NCBI GenBank assembly: GCA_017563195.1
Contig: JAFXDO010000021.1
Span: 1 to 42,748, forward strand
Reading direction: 5' to 3'
DNA length: 42,748 nt
Origin: Clostridia bacterium
GTDB taxonomy: Bacteria; Bacillota; Clostridia; Oscillospirales; CAG-382
Positions within the stretch are counted from its first letter, which is position 1; each line of letters begins with the position of its first letter. The notes beneath the pieces were generated by a model, which was not told the origin of the DNA, did no database searches, and saw nothing but the letters and a program-made list of their open reading frames with translations. A program made the translations under genes and the position numbers. Shown here piece by piece: positions 1 to 8,702 of the stretch.

Positions 1-506
1 GTAGGTACAATTTCGCATCCACATTCTTTGCACTTGTAAGCACCCACACTGACTTCAAGCTTTAATGCATAGAAGCACGGTATCAAAAACACAACACAAA
101 CACCAAGAATTGTGACAAGCTGCCACACTCCTTCGGGAATCAAAAATGCTGCAATAAAGATACCTGCAATTAGGACTGCCATACTTACAATCATAATTGC
201 CCACATAGACGACCAAATCGTTTTGTTTTTCTTCTCCAATTCCTTCGCCATATCAAGCAAAAGCTGCTCGTTTTTATGATCATTGTTTTCCATATCGTTT
301 TTCTCCCCACTTAATAATTCATTTACACTGATGCCAAGAATATCGCATAGCTCAAGCATAATCGAAGTGTCGGGCATCGCGATGCCACGTTCCCACTTGG
401 ATATCGCTTTGTCGGTGATACCCAGCTTGTCTGCCAACTGCAGCTGTGTCAGGTTCGTTTTCTTTCTGCACTCGGCAATAAATCTTCCGATTTTAATTTG
501 GTCCAT
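1..506 (-). CDS. XRE-family HTH regulator with membrane helices and zinc-ribbon start (partial)
   Basis: The frame is open from an ATG at 506 to the window edge (168 codons seen), so the C-terminus is missing. Residues 1-65 form a Cro/C1-type helix-turn-helix with the typical segments LTQLQLADKLGIT and AISKWERG, which predicts DNA binding. A charged linker follows, then two hydrophobic segments around residues 100-145, and then CKECGCEI, which looks like the first half of a zinc ribbon. This HTH-membrane-zinc ribbon layout is common in Clostridia, usually annotated only as a helix-turn-helix protein. A good SD (AAAGGAG) lies about 8 bases before the ATG. The upstream gene ends at 653, leaving 146 bases with no clear terminator or promoter. 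The regulated target is unknown. Confidence 0.85.
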   Translation of the reverse strand, partial: MDQIKIGRFIAECRKKTNLTQLQLADKLGITDKAISKWERGIAMPDTSIMLELCDILGISVNELLSGEKNDMENNDHKNEQLLLDMAKELEKKNKTIWSSMWAIMIVSMAVLIAGIFIAAFLIPEGVWQLVTILGVCVVFLIPCFYALKLEVSVGAYKCKECGCEIVP

Positions 507-652
507 AATATGGCTCCTTTCGCATTCAGTATAAATAATCGGCACCCGAAAACACACCCACCAACGGTTTAGTGAGGAGAAGTAAACCTACGGTAGAGTA
601 AAAAATCCAACCGATCGTTCGAATCGCTTTTTCTTTTATTCGTGCCTGAATT

Positions 653-2494
653 TTATTTCTTGACGAGCCGTCCGATCTGCATACCGAGGGTGATTTCGGC
701 GACGGTCCAGCCTGTTTCGACGCTGCAGGGACCCCAGCCGACGTCGTGGGGGATTCCGTAATATTCAAGCCTATCGAGGTCGATTCCCCTGCACCACGCG
801 CCGTTTAAAAGCTCGTCGGAGCTTACGATTTGGGTCTTTATGAAGAACTCGCAAATCCTTTGCCATTCGTCAATAAATCTTTCCTCATTACATACGTGAT
901 ATGCAAAAGCAAAGCCGAGCGGCAGCCAATTAAGCGTATAAAGAAGGTCTGCAACGTTATCGCCGTTTTCGGCAAGCAGTGAGCATTCACCGCCCACGTT
1001 ATTGAAGCAGGCAGATTTATATCCGGTATCCCACTCGACAAATCCGCCGTTTTTGTGGGAATGGGTCATCAGATCGTTGAAAACGCGATCAAGCATATCG
1101 TAATGCTTTTTGTCGTTCGTGACCGAATAAAGCATCGCAAGCGGGAAAATCAGTCTGCAAAGCTCGCTCGTTTCGCTATGCTCGCGCACCGTGTCGGGAT
1201 AGACCGCCATAATCGTTTCAAGTCCCTTTATGCCGACCTGCCTGAAGTCCTCTCTGCCCGAAAGCTTATGCGCCAAAAGAAGCGCGGCGGAGTACCACGC
1301 GTTATAATGCGCGCTTTTATATCCGCTTTCGCGTTCTGCCAAGCTTTTAATCGACTTGCCCGAAGAAATATATTCCAAAACGTCGGTTCTTGCGGGTAAA
1401 AGTCCGTCCTTGCAGGTGACCTCGCAAAGGAAGGAAAGCACGTGCAAAGCATCGTCGACGTATTTATCGGTTATGCCGAAATAGGACGCCAAAAGCGACG
1501 GAATTATCGCGCGGGCAACGTCGTCCTGATAGCAAACGTTCCAGGCTTCCTCTGTCCAACGCATCATGCCCTTAAATTCGCCCTTTTGCACGGTCAACGG
1601 ACCATAGATAAGCGAAAGCATATTATCTGCGATCTGCGCGTCCCCGCCGAAGAGAAGCACGCCTGCCGCCTCACCCGTGCAATCTGCGCGCACGTTTTTA
1701 TTCACCGTGCGGACGCCGTCGGGGAGGATATTGTGGCTGAGTCCCTCGCGTATTCCCTTTTTTCCGTCGGGCGTGACGAGGTAGCGCTTCAACAATTCGT
1801 GGGCGTTATTTATACATTCGGTCAAATCATTTTCGAAGTCGTCGATCTCACCTTTTATCGCCGTTTGCGGCTTGGACAGGGTGAAATCATCATCTATCTT
1901 CAAGAAGCGACAGATATATTTCAACAAGGAAATCCAACGCTTTAGCGGCGCAAAGCAAGCCTTTTGAAAATCGCAAAGCCTGAACGCGACGGTCAAAACG
2001 TTATCCGATTCAAACATCGCGACCGTATCACGCGTGTCGTCGCCCGAGATATCCTTCAAGCGGTCGTGTGCCGAGGTGTATTTGCGATAATAAAGCAACG
2101 GACGGGTATTCGGCATAAGGAAATGCGGACGCGTATAGAAATTACTGCGGCTGTCAAGCAGCTCGCCGACCTTGATATCCTCGCAGAAATCGGCACAGCA
2201 AACAAGCCTGTGCGGTGTCAAAAGCTCAGGCGTCGCAGAATAAACGCATCCGAAGCTGTTGACGTATTCAAGGAAAACCGGCTTGCCGGTGCAGGCAAAA
2301 TCCTCGGCAATTACCCTTAAATATGCGTTCAAGATCAATGGACGCTCTTCGCTGCCGCCCAAAATCGCAAGTGCCGAATATCGGTCGATATCCTCAACCG
2401 TCGTTTCCTCGGTCGAAATTATTTTGACCTCGCTTACCGACGAAAAAAGCGTCAAAAGATCGCTTTCGCGGTTAGTGATAACAAGAAGACTCAT
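653..2494 (-). CDS. Putative six-hairpin glycosidase-like protein
   Basis: A 613-residue cytoplasmic protein with no signal peptide or membrane helix. Residues 1-200 look like an alpha/beta domain (VITNRE, ALAILGG, KPVFLEY), reminiscent of a glutamine-amidotransferase-like fold. Residues 225-613 are helical and rich in Trp and Tyr, with repeated patterns such as MMRWTEEAWN, SAHYNAWYSA and DVGWGPCSVETGW, as in (alpha/alpha)6 six-hairpin glycosidases. I infer a carbohydrate-active enzyme, but cannot name the family or substrate. An ATG at 2494 is preferred over an alternative start 19 codons upstream because GAGGTG sits 6 bases before it and the promoter at 2523-2551 lies between the two candidates. 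It appears to be transcribed alone. Confidence 0.6.
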   Translation of the reverse strand: MSLLVITNRESDLLTLFSSVSEVKIISTEETTVEDIDRYSALAILGGSEERPLILNAYLRVIAEDFACTGKPVFLEYVNSFGCVYSATPELLTPHRLVCCADFCEDIKVGELLDSRSNFYTRPHFLMPNTRPLLYYRKYTSAHDRLKDISGDDTRDTVAMFESDNVLTVAFRLCDFQKACFAPLKRWISLLKYICRFLKIDDDFTLSKPQTAIKGEIDDFENDLTECINNAHELLKRYLVTPDGKKGIREGLSHNILPDGVRTVNKNVRADCTGEAAGVLLFGGDAQIADNMLSLIYGPLTVQKGEFKGMMRWTEEAWNVCYQDDVARAIIPSLLASYFGITDKYVDDALHVLSFLCEVTCKDGLLPARTDVLEYISSGKSIKSLAERESGYKSAHYNAWYSAALLLAHKLSGREDFRQVGIKGLETIMAVYPDTVREHSETSELCRLIFPLAMLYSVTNDKKHYDMLDRVFNDLMTHSHKNGGFVEWDTGYKSACFNNVGGECSLLAENGDNVADLLYTLNWLPLGFAFAYHVCNEERFIDEWQRICEFFIKTQIVSSDELLNGAWCRGIDLDRLEYYGIPHDVGWGPCSVETGWTVAEITLGMQIGRLVKK

Positions 2495-2522
2495 AAAAAC
2501 ACCTCGTATGCTTTGATAATTA

Positions 2523-2551
2523 ATTATATCACGTTTTTTTCTCGGAATCAA
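2523..2551 (-). promoter_or_regulatory. Sigma-A type promoter for the glycosidase-like gene
   Basis: On the minus strand TTGATT and TATAAT are separated by exactly 17 bases, about 30 bases before the ATG at 2494. It lies after the terminator that closes the preceding secreted-protein gene, so the glycosidase-like gene is probably its own transcription unit. Confidence 0.65.
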
Positions 2552-2580
2552 CCGAATTCACCGATTCGCATCCTTGCTTA

Positions 2581-2612
2581 TAAAAAAGCAACGCTTCAAA
2601 AGAAGCGTTGCT
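2581..2612 (-). terminator. Rho-independent terminator after the secreted-protein gene
   Basis: An 11-bp perfect stem (AGCAACGCTTC paired with GAAGCGTTGCT, loop of four) is followed on the minus strand by a run of T. It starts 20 bases after the stop codon at 2633. Confidence 0.85.
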
Positions 2613-2632
2613 GATCTGTAACGAAACGAATT

Positions 2633-3427
2633 TTACTTTTTCTTAACGCAAATGATTACAACTGCTGCGATTACTACAACGACTGCAGCGATGATAAGCA
2701 CCCAAGTGATGGTGCTGAGACCGCCCTCGGTCTTCATCTCGGAGGAGTTGAGCGAAAGCTCGTCTTCTTCCTCAGAGGACTCAACAACAGAGGACTCAAC
2801 GACCTCGGAGGACTCAACGACCTCGGAGGATTCAACGACCTCGGAGGATTCCTCAACAACAGGCTCACTGCTTTCTTCCTCGGGAATCGAGGTTTCGGGA
2901 ACGAGACCCGCCAAAATATCGTCAAGGGTTACAACGGTCATGGTGCCGTTAGTTCCTGCGCCGGTCTTAACGTTGATGCCGTCGAATACCAAGCAGTCGC
3001 CCGCCTTAATTGCGAGAGCGGCAACCTTATCCTCCCAGTTGGGGTAAAGATCAGCCTTATCGGGGTTCGAGGTGGAGGAGTGAACAACTACGATGATCTG
3101 GTTTTCCTCAAGAGTAACCGCAGGCGATGCGCCGCCCATCGCGGCGCCGTCGGTGATCGCCTTGTAATAATCGGTGTCTTCGATTGGTTCTGCTACGAAC
3201 CAGATGGACCAGGATCCGCAGTTTGCAAGACCGTCAGCGGTGTTGAGAACGGTAGCGTCCTCGCCGTTAATAGTGCCGTTAACGTCTTCAATAGCAAAAA
3301 CGTAGCCTACTGCGGTGTCATAAACAGCGTCGCCGTCGCTGCCAACGGTGTATTCACCTGCGAATACCGAAACAGAAAGTGCAAGAGTAAGAACCAAAAC
3401 GAGAGAGATCGCGAAAATCTTTTTCAT
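2633..3427 (-). CDS. Secreted, C-terminally membrane-anchored protein with Ser/Glu/Val repeats
   Basis: A 264-residue protein of unknown function. The N-terminus is a clear signal peptide (MKKIFAISLVLVLTLALS, cleavage near AFA/GE). An extracellular domain of about 160 residues follows, with no recognised motif. Then comes a low-complexity acidic stalk built of SSEVVE repeats, a hydrophobic helix near the end (TWVLIIAAVVVVIAAVVI) and a KKK tail, so the protein should be held in the membrane facing outward. A strong AGGAGG lies 7 bases before the ATG at 3427, which decides against the longer frame that begins directly after the previous stop. It has its own promoter (3456-3484) and terminator (2581-2612). 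Confidence 0.8.
   Translation of the reverse strand: MKKIFAISLVLVLTLALSVSVFAGEYTVGSDGDAVYDTAVGYVFAIEDVNGTINGEDATVLNTADGLANCGSWSIWFVAEPIEDTDYYKAITDGAAMGGASPAVTLEENQIIVVVHSSTSNPDKADLYPNWEDKVAALAIKAGDCLVFDGINVKTGAGTNGTMTVVTLDDILAGLVPETSIPEEESSEPVVEESSEVVESSEVVESSEVVESSVVESSEEEDELSLNSSEMKTEGGLSTITWVLIIAAVVVVIAAVVIICVKKK
2775..2860. repeat. 18-bp tandem repeats coding for the Ser/Glu/Val stalk
   Basis: Near-identical 18-bp copies of GAGGACTCAACGACCTCG (plus strand) lie at 2790, 2808 and 2826, with degenerate copies on both sides. Each codes for six residues of the stalk. Such in-frame repeats tend to vary in copy number between strains. Confidence 0.8.
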
Positions 3428-3455
3428 AATATGCCTCCTATATTTGATCGTATCA

Positions 3456-3484
3456 ATTTTACCACATATACTGCGTATTGTCAA
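3456..3484 (-). promoter_or_regulatory. Sigma-A type promoter for the secreted-protein gene
   Basis: TTGACA and TAAAAT are 17 bases apart on the minus strand. The -35 box directly abuts the TAG stop of the dehydrogenase gene at 3485-3487. The start codon at 3427 is about 29 bases below the -10 box. Confidence 0.8.
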
Positions 3485-4471
3485 CTACGCCATACGTGCG
3501 AGCATTTCCTCGGTGACCTCGGTTTCAAGCTTGCCCTCTGCAAGGAAGAGCTCGAGCTCCTCGCATACGTGCTGCCCGATCTTTTTAAGACCGTTATTGG
3601 CAAGTCCCGCAAGGTGGGGAGTCATAATGCAGTTCTTAAGCGTACGGAGAGGATTGTCGACCGCGGGGGGCTCGGGATCGGTAACGTCGAGGCAGGCGTA
3701 CTTAAGGTTGCCCGCGCTCATATGCTCGTAAAGTGCGGCTTCGTCGATAATGGTTCCGCGTGCCGTGTTGATAAGAACGGCGTCCTTTTTCATAAGCTTC
3801 AGGGTATCCGCGTTGAACATATGATAGGTTTCGGGGATCTGGGGTGCGTGGATCGAGATGATGTCGCTTTCCTTCAAAACCGTTTCGAAATCGGCAAGAC
3901 GCGCGCCCATTGCGTTTGCACGCTCCTCGCTCATAAACGGGTCGTACAGAAGGATATCGACGTCGAACGCCTGCATAAGCTCGATATAATGTCTGCCTGC
4001 CCAGCCGCCGCCGATAACGCCGACGGTAAGGTCATAAAGCTCGCGGATGTTTTCCTTGCCCTCTGCCCAGCCGCCGTTGTGGATGCTTTCGTTATGCGCG
4101 AAGAAGTTCTTCGACGCTGCGATGGTAAAGCCGAGCGCGGTTTCGGAAACGCCCATGCTTAAAACGTTCGCGCTTGCGGTGACGCGCACGCCCTTTTTCC
4201 AAAGCGCGTCGGAAACGACCGGCTTGACACTGCCTGCGGCGTGGATGAGAAGCTTGAGGTTGGGGCACAGCTCGAGATATTTCTCATCAATGGGGGTGTT
4301 GCCCCACGAGGTCACGACTGCATCTGCGTCCTTGATGACTGCCGAAACCGAATCGAAATCGGTGCCGCGATCGTTAATGACGACCTCGCCGCTGTTTTTA
4401 AGTCGCTTAAGGCATTTTTCGTTAAATACCATTTTGCGTGTACCGGGATCCAAAAGAAGTGCGATCTTCAT
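3485..4471 (-). CDS. D-isomer-specific 2-hydroxyacid dehydrogenase
   Basis: A 328-residue NAD(P)-dependent oxidoreductase of the D-2-hydroxyacid dehydrogenase family, the usual length for the family. The nucleotide-binding glycine motif GGGWAG is at residues 154-159. The catalytic set is present: Arg238 in INTARG, Glu267 in DVTDPEPP and His286 in TPHLAG. Members interconvert 2-keto acids and D-2-hydroxy acids; the substrate cannot be read from the sequence. The gene starts 15 bases after the enolase-superfamily gene, so the two likely act in one pathway, perhaps on a sugar acid (inference). It ends with TAG, and the promoter of the next gene starts at once. Confidence 0.9.
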   Translation of the reverse strand: MKIALLLDPGTRKMVFNEKCLKRLKNSGEVVINDRGTDFDSVSAVIKDADAVVTSWGNTPIDEKYLELCPNLKLLIHAAGSVKPVVSDALWKKGVRVTASANVLSMGVSETALGFTIAASKNFFAHNESIHNGGWAEGKENIRELYDLTVGVIGGGWAGRHYIELMQAFDVDILLYDPFMSEERANAMGARLADFETVLKESDIISIHAPQIPETYHMFNADTLKLMKKDAVLINTARGTIIDEAALYEHMSAGNLKYACLDVTDPEPPAVDNPLRTLKNCIMTPHLAGLANNGLKKIGQHVCEELELFLAEGKLETEVTEEMLARMA

Positions 4472-4486
4472 AGCCTTTACCTTTCT

Positions 4487-5782
4487 TTAATCAAAAAGCT
4501 TTAAATATGAGTTATTTTCAAAGAGCATAGCTCCGTTTTTGTAAAAATCGTCGTCGAGATTAAAGCACCCGTTGCTTTCGGGCTTATATTCCAGCCCCGA
4601 GGGGAGCATTTTGCAAAGCGCATCCCAATTCCTGTAGTTTTGGTTGCCGTTTATCTCAATGCATCCGCAGCTCATTCCGCGAAGCGCGCCAATCCTTGCG
4701 GCAAACTGCTTGTTCCATTCGGCAAGCAGAGGAACAACGGTAAGGTCGGCGCAAAGGCAAAGTCCGCCCGCCTTATGTATCGCCGCCGCCATATCAAACG
4801 ACACCGACATAGTCTTTGCTATCGGCTTAAGCGCGACAGCCCTGTAGCCAAGCTCGAGCCGCTTGTTCACGTCGGCAAGCGAATGTGCCGATTCGTCTGC
4901 GTTGACGGTTATCGGAAGGTTGCCGACAAAAATTTCGTTTTCGGGCGAAAACGGCTCCTCGAGAAGCTCTATCCTGTCGAGAGCGCCGATGCCTTCGGCG
5001 TGGTCAAGAAGCGATTCAAGTCGGTCGAGAGAGTCATATCTGCCGTTTGCGTCGAGGTAATAGCGAACGCATCCGTCCTTGGAAAGCGGGGTTTCATACC
5101 GAGACGCGAGCCCGTGTATCTGCGAAAGACGCGCCTTGTCCCACTCGAGCATCGTCTTCATATCCTCGCTGCGCGAAAGCCCTTCTCCGCACGACTTGCC
5201 GATCTTAATCTTCAGCAGTCCCGTACCCGAATCAAGCAGCTGCTTAAGCCCGTTTTCGTCTACCGCATAGCTGACAAGCGGGATATGTGCGAGTCGGTCG
5301 TGTCTGTGCGACAACGCCTCGCGAGCGTGCTCGGGTATGATTCTATCAAAATCGGTTATGCCGTTTTCTTTAGCGTAGAGCGACCAAAGCGCGTAATCGA
5401 CCCCGACCAGAGAATTCAAAACGAAGGTCTCGGCTACGCTTCTGCCGCAGATCTTATCGGCATATTTTTTCAATTCGGGGAAAATATCGGCGATCAACGC
5501 ATTGGGCTTCACGAATGATTCGCCGTTTATCATTTCAAGTGCCCTTGACGTGACGTCGCGCATCAAGCCGCTCGATTCCTCGGGCTGACAGGATGCAAAC
5601 ACCTCGGCGTCCGACCAAAGCACCGAAATGGTGCAGGGCGATGCCGCAGAGTGGTTTTCGGAATCTATCCTTGCCACGGTCTGCCAGAGCTCGGTAAGAT
5701 ACCTGCCCTTAAAGCCGAACGGAGCCAGCAGCGGCTCGCGTACGAAGCGAAGATCTGTGCTTTTAATTTTAATATTTTTCAT
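4487..5782 (-). CDS. Enolase-superfamily enzyme (mandelate racemase/muconate lactonizing type)
   Basis: A 431-residue protein of the enolase superfamily, which abstracts the proton next to a carboxylate with Mg2+ help. The residues expected for the MLE/dipeptide-epimerase branch are visible: Lys-x-Lys at 191-193 (LKIKIGKS), metal ligands Asp244 (LDANG), Glu275/276 (LEEPF) and Asp296 (NADES), and Lys319 (ALKP). The length exceeds the common 350-380 because of a longer N-terminal part and an insert between the Lys pair and the first metal ligand. Epimerase, racemase and dehydratase are all possible. The ATG overlaps the coaD stop (TAATG), so it is translationally coupled to coaD; the dehydrogenase gene follows. 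Confidence 0.8.
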   Translation of the reverse strand: MKNIKIKSTDLRFVREPLLAPFGFKGRYLTELWQTVARIDSENHSAASPCTISVLWSDAEVFASCQPEESSGLMRDVTSRALEMINGESFVKPNALIADIFPELKKYADKICGRSVAETFVLNSLVGVDYALWSLYAKENGITDFDRIIPEHAREALSHRHDRLAHIPLVSYAVDENGLKQLLDSGTGLLKIKIGKSCGEGLSRSEDMKTMLEWDKARLSQIHGLASRYETPLSKDGCVRYYLDANGRYDSLDRLESLLDHAEGIGALDRIELLEEPFSPENEIFVGNLPITVNADESAHSLADVNKRLELGYRAVALKPIAKTMSVSFDMAAAIHKAGGLCLCADLTVVPLLAEWNKQFAARIGALRGMSCGCIEINGNQNYRNWDALCKMLPSGLEYKPESNGCFNLDDDFYKNGAMLFENNSYLKLFD

Positions 5783-6255
5783 TACTTTAAGCCTTTTTTG
5801 ATGACTTTTATCGCTTGCTCGGGAACGATCCCCTCAAGTGATCTGCCGTACTTTATCATTTCGCGTGCGTAGGTCGAGCTGATATGTGCAAGCCCGCTTG
5901 CGCACGGCAGAATAACGGTTTCGGGCACGTCGAGCGACTTATTTATGACGTAAAGCGAGCGCTCGTAGTCAAAATCGCTTCCCGTGCGAACACCGCGCAC
6001 GAGGACGGGATCGTCGTATCTGAGACAAAACTCGGCAAGCAAGCCCTCGCAAAGCTCTGCTTCGACGTTGTCAAGCGATTCAACGCTTGCACGAACGGCG
6101 TTAAGACGGGTCTCGTCGTCAAGCAAATTGCTTTTCGCGGTGTTTGCCGAAACCGCAACCACTACCCTGTCAAAGAGCCGCGACGCACGCGTTATAACGT
6201 CGAGATGCCCTACCGTGATCGGGTCGAAGCTGCCGGATACGATTGCTGTGCTCAT
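5782..6255 (-). CDS. coaD: Phosphopantetheine adenylyltransferase
   Basis: A 157-residue enzyme of coenzyme A synthesis that transfers AMP from ATP to 4'-phosphopantetheine, giving dephospho-CoA. The nucleotidyltransferase signature is complete: GSFDPIT at residues 8-14 and His17 in TVGH. A later segment (HISSTYAREM) matches the ATP-binding ISSTxxR region. The length is normal. The SD (GAGGAGG) lies in the last codons of rsmD, one base after whose stop coaD begins. The order uvrC-rsmD-coaD contains the rsmD-coaD pair that is widespread in bacteria. Confidence 0.96.
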   Translation of the reverse strand: MSTAIVSGSFDPITVGHLDVITRASRLFDRVVVAVSANTAKSNLLDDETRLNAVRASVESLDNVEAELCEGLLAEFCLRYDDPVLVRGVRTGSDFDYERSLYVINKSLDVPETVILPCASGLAHISSTYAREMIKYGRSLEGIVPEQAIKVIKKGLK

Positions 6256-6256
6256 A

Positions 6257-6814
6257 TTATTCCTCCTCGCCGTTTTCCCTTCGGAATACCGTCACGTAGG
6301 TCTTACCGTAACGGTAAAGCTTGGATCTGAAGCCGTCGATCGGATTGGGAATGCCGTTTTTATCCGACTCACAAATAACGATCGCGTCGTCAGCCAGAAG
6401 CTCGGAATACTGAAGTCTGTGCATTACCTCGTCGAGAATGCCCTCCTGATAAGGCGGGTCGAGATATACAAGGTCGAACTTTTCCCTGCCCGAAGCACCT
6501 CGGATATATTCCTTCCAGTCGGAGGTTACTACACGGCATTGCTTCATAAGCTTGGTCTTTTGTGCGTTTTCCTTGATGATCTCACACGCCGCACGCGATG
6601 CGTCGACGATGACAGCCCTTTCAGCTCCGCGGGACAGCGCCTCAAGCGCCATCTGACCGCAGCCGCCGAAAAGATCGAGCATAACGCGGTCGTGAAGCTC
6701 GAATTGTATGACCGAAAATACCGCTTCCTTACAGATCTCGGTCGTGGGTCTCGTATCGTTGCCGGGAAGGGTCTTTAATTTAGTCCCCCTTGCCGTTCCC
6801 GTTATTATTCTCAT
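6257..6814 (-). CDS. rsmD: 16S rRNA (guanine(966)-N2)-methyltransferase
   Basis: A 185-residue S-adenosylmethionine-dependent methyltransferase that modifies G966 of 16S rRNA. RITGTARG and TRPTTE at the N-terminus are typical of RsmD. The SAM-binding motif is DLFGGCG (residues 47-53), a variant of the common DLFAGSG, and the catalytic motif is DPPY (119-122). The gene overlaps the end of uvrC by 35 bases. AAAGGA before the ATG supports this start. Confidence 0.95.
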   Translation of the reverse strand: MRIITGTARGTKLKTLPGNDTRPTTEICKEAVFSVIQFELHDRVMLDLFGGCGQMALEALSRGAERAVIVDASRAACEIIKENAQKTKLMKQCRVVTSDWKEYIRGASGREKFDLVYLDPPYQEGILDEVMHRLQYSELLADDAIVICESDKNGIPNPIDGFRSKLYRYGKTYVTVFRRENGEEE

Positions 6815-8636
6815 TTTGTTCCTTTCCGAAGTACTCGATTATCGCATCCGCTATCGGCTCGGTTATCCCCTTGACCTCAAGCAGCATATCCCTTGTCGCG
6901 CTCTTCAGCGCGCTCAGAGTGCCGAAGTGAAGCATAAGGTCGTTTGCCTTCTTATTGCCGACGCCCTTTATCTCGGTCAGCGAGCTTTTCTTAACGGCGT
7001 TACGGCGCTTGGCGTCCATCAGCGAAAGCGAATATCGGTGTACCTCCTCCTGAATTTTATATATGAATACAAAAGCGTCCTGACGGGTTATCAGCGAAAC
7101 CTCGTTGATGCCATCGGTAAGTGTGCGCGTTTTGTGGTGCTCGTCCTTTATCATACCGAACGTCTTAATGTCGATGCCCAGCTCCTCCAAAACGGCGTTC
7201 ACGCGGTTGACCTGATTCATTCCGCCGTCTATAAGCAGCAGGTCGGGATATTCCCAGCCCTGCTCGTCGTTATCGTGCGAGAATCTGCGGCGTATGCATT
7301 CCTCAAGCGCCGCAAGGTCGTTACCGTCGTTCACGGTACGAATGTTGAAGGCGCGGTATTTCTTTCGTGCAAAGCTACCGTGCTCAAGCACGACCATACC
7401 GCAGCTTGTGTATTCACCGCCCGAGTGCGATACGTCGTAGGACTCTATCCTGTCGGGCAGGTAATCAAGCCCCAAAAGCTTTGCAAACGAGACCAGAAAA
7501 TCCTTTTTTCTGTCCTCGCTCTTACGCTTATGGATCGTAAGCTGCTTTGCGTTTTCGCTCGCCCTGTCGGCAAGCGCACGCATATCTCCCCTTTCGGGTC
7601 TTATCAGAGCGACCTTAAAGCCCGCACGCTCACAAAGCCATTGCGTAAACAACTCGCTGTCGGCATCGTCAAGCTCGTAATCGATATAGATCTTCTTTGG
7701 AATATAGCCGCGAAGCTCGTAATAGCGTTGAAAAAACGAAACGAGCGCCGAGCTGTTGATGATCTCATCCGCGCCGAAGAAGAAGTTTTCTCGGTCGACG
7801 ATCGCGCCCGAGCGGACGAAAAGAAGCGAAAGCGCGCTTCCCAGATCGTCAGCGTAAAGACCGATAATATCCGCCTCGACGTTCGGCGAGCATACTATCT
7901 GCTGCTTGTCGTTGAGCTTCTTGACGGCGAAAATGCAGTCGCGGAGCTTTGCGGCAAGCTCGAAATTCAAGCCCTCGGAGGCAATTTCCATTCCCTCCTC
8001 AAGCTGAGCGATAAGCTTCTTACCGTCGCCCTTCAGCAATGCCGACGCGTTTTTGACAAGCTCGCGATATTCCTCGGGGCTGACGTTACCCTTGACGCAG
8101 GGTGCACAGCAGCGTCCGATGTGATAATTAAGGCAGGGGCGTCCCTTCCCTATATCCTTAGGAAATTCCTTGCTGCAGCTAGGAAGCGAGAACGCCTTCT
8201 TCACCGTCTCAAGAATATCACGTGCGACGTGATGAGAGGAATACGGTCCGAAATATTTATCATTACCCGAGGTGCGCTTGTACACAATCGAAAATTCGGG
8301 ATAATCCGAATTGCTGAGCTTTATATAAGGATATCCGCCGCCGTCCTTGAGCTTGATATTATAACGCGGCTGAAACTGCTTGATAAACTGGTTTTCCTGA
8401 ATCAGCGCCTCCAGCTCGGTAAGCGTATAATACACCTCGAAATCATTGACCGATTCGACCATTCGCTTAGTCTTTCCGCGATGATCGGAATAGGGCGCAA
8501 AGTAGCTTGAGACCCTGTTTTTCAGTGCCTTTGATTTTCCCACGTATATTATCCTGCCCGACTTGTTGCGCATAATATATACGCCGGGGGTTGCGGGCAG
8601 AAGCCTTGCTTTTTCGTAAAGCTCCTCGCGTGTCAT
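6780..8636 (-). CDS. uvrC: UvrABC excinuclease subunit C
   Basis: A 618-residue subunit of nucleotide excision repair that makes the two cuts around a UvrB-marked lesion. It has an N-terminal GIY-YIG nuclease domain (PGVYIMRNKSGRIIYVGKSK), a Cys-rich region (CLNYHIGRCCAPC), a UVR helical hairpin for UvrB (about residues 200-235), an RNase-H-like second nuclease domain (YDVSHSGG, LLLIDGG), and a C-terminal helix-hairpin-helix domain (IKGVGNKKA). The last residues are a short Asn/Gly-rich tail. A weak SD (TAGGT) precedes the ATG. Confidence 0.97.
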   Translation of the reverse strand: MTREELYEKARLLPATPGVYIMRNKSGRIIYVGKSKALKNRVSSYFAPYSDHRGKTKRMVESVNDFEVYYTLTELEALIQENQFIKQFQPRYNIKLKDGGGYPYIKLSNSDYPEFSIVYKRTSGNDKYFGPYSSHHVARDILETVKKAFSLPSCSKEFPKDIGKGRPCLNYHIGRCCAPCVKGNVSPEEYRELVKNASALLKGDGKKLIAQLEEGMEIASEGLNFELAAKLRDCIFAVKKLNDKQQIVCSPNVEADIIGLYADDLGSALSLLFVRSGAIVDRENFFFGADEIINSSALVSFFQRYYELRGYIPKKIYIDYELDDADSELFTQWLCERAGFKVALIRPERGDMRALADRASENAKQLTIHKRKSEDRKKDFLVSFAKLLGLDYLPDRIESYDVSHSGGEYTSCGMVVLEHGSFARKKYRAFNIRTVNDGNDLAALEECIRRRFSHDNDEQGWEYPDLLLIDGGMNQVNRVNAVLEELGIDIKTFGMIKDEHHKTRTLTDGINEVSLITRQDAFVFIYKIQEEVHRYSLSLMDAKRRNAVKKSSLTEIKGVGNKKANDLMLHFGTLSALKSATRDMLLEVKGITEPIADAIIEYFGKEQNENNNGNGKGD

Positions 8637-8702
8637 TACCTATACCTACAAAAAATGCCCTGAACCGATTATAGCAGCTCAAGGCGAATTTGTTATCTTA
8701 AA

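Noticed and set aside
526..768. An 80-codon minus-strand frame overlapping the end of the glycosidase-like gene
   Set aside because: Mostly an alternative frame of the larger gene, with no SD or recognisable sequence.
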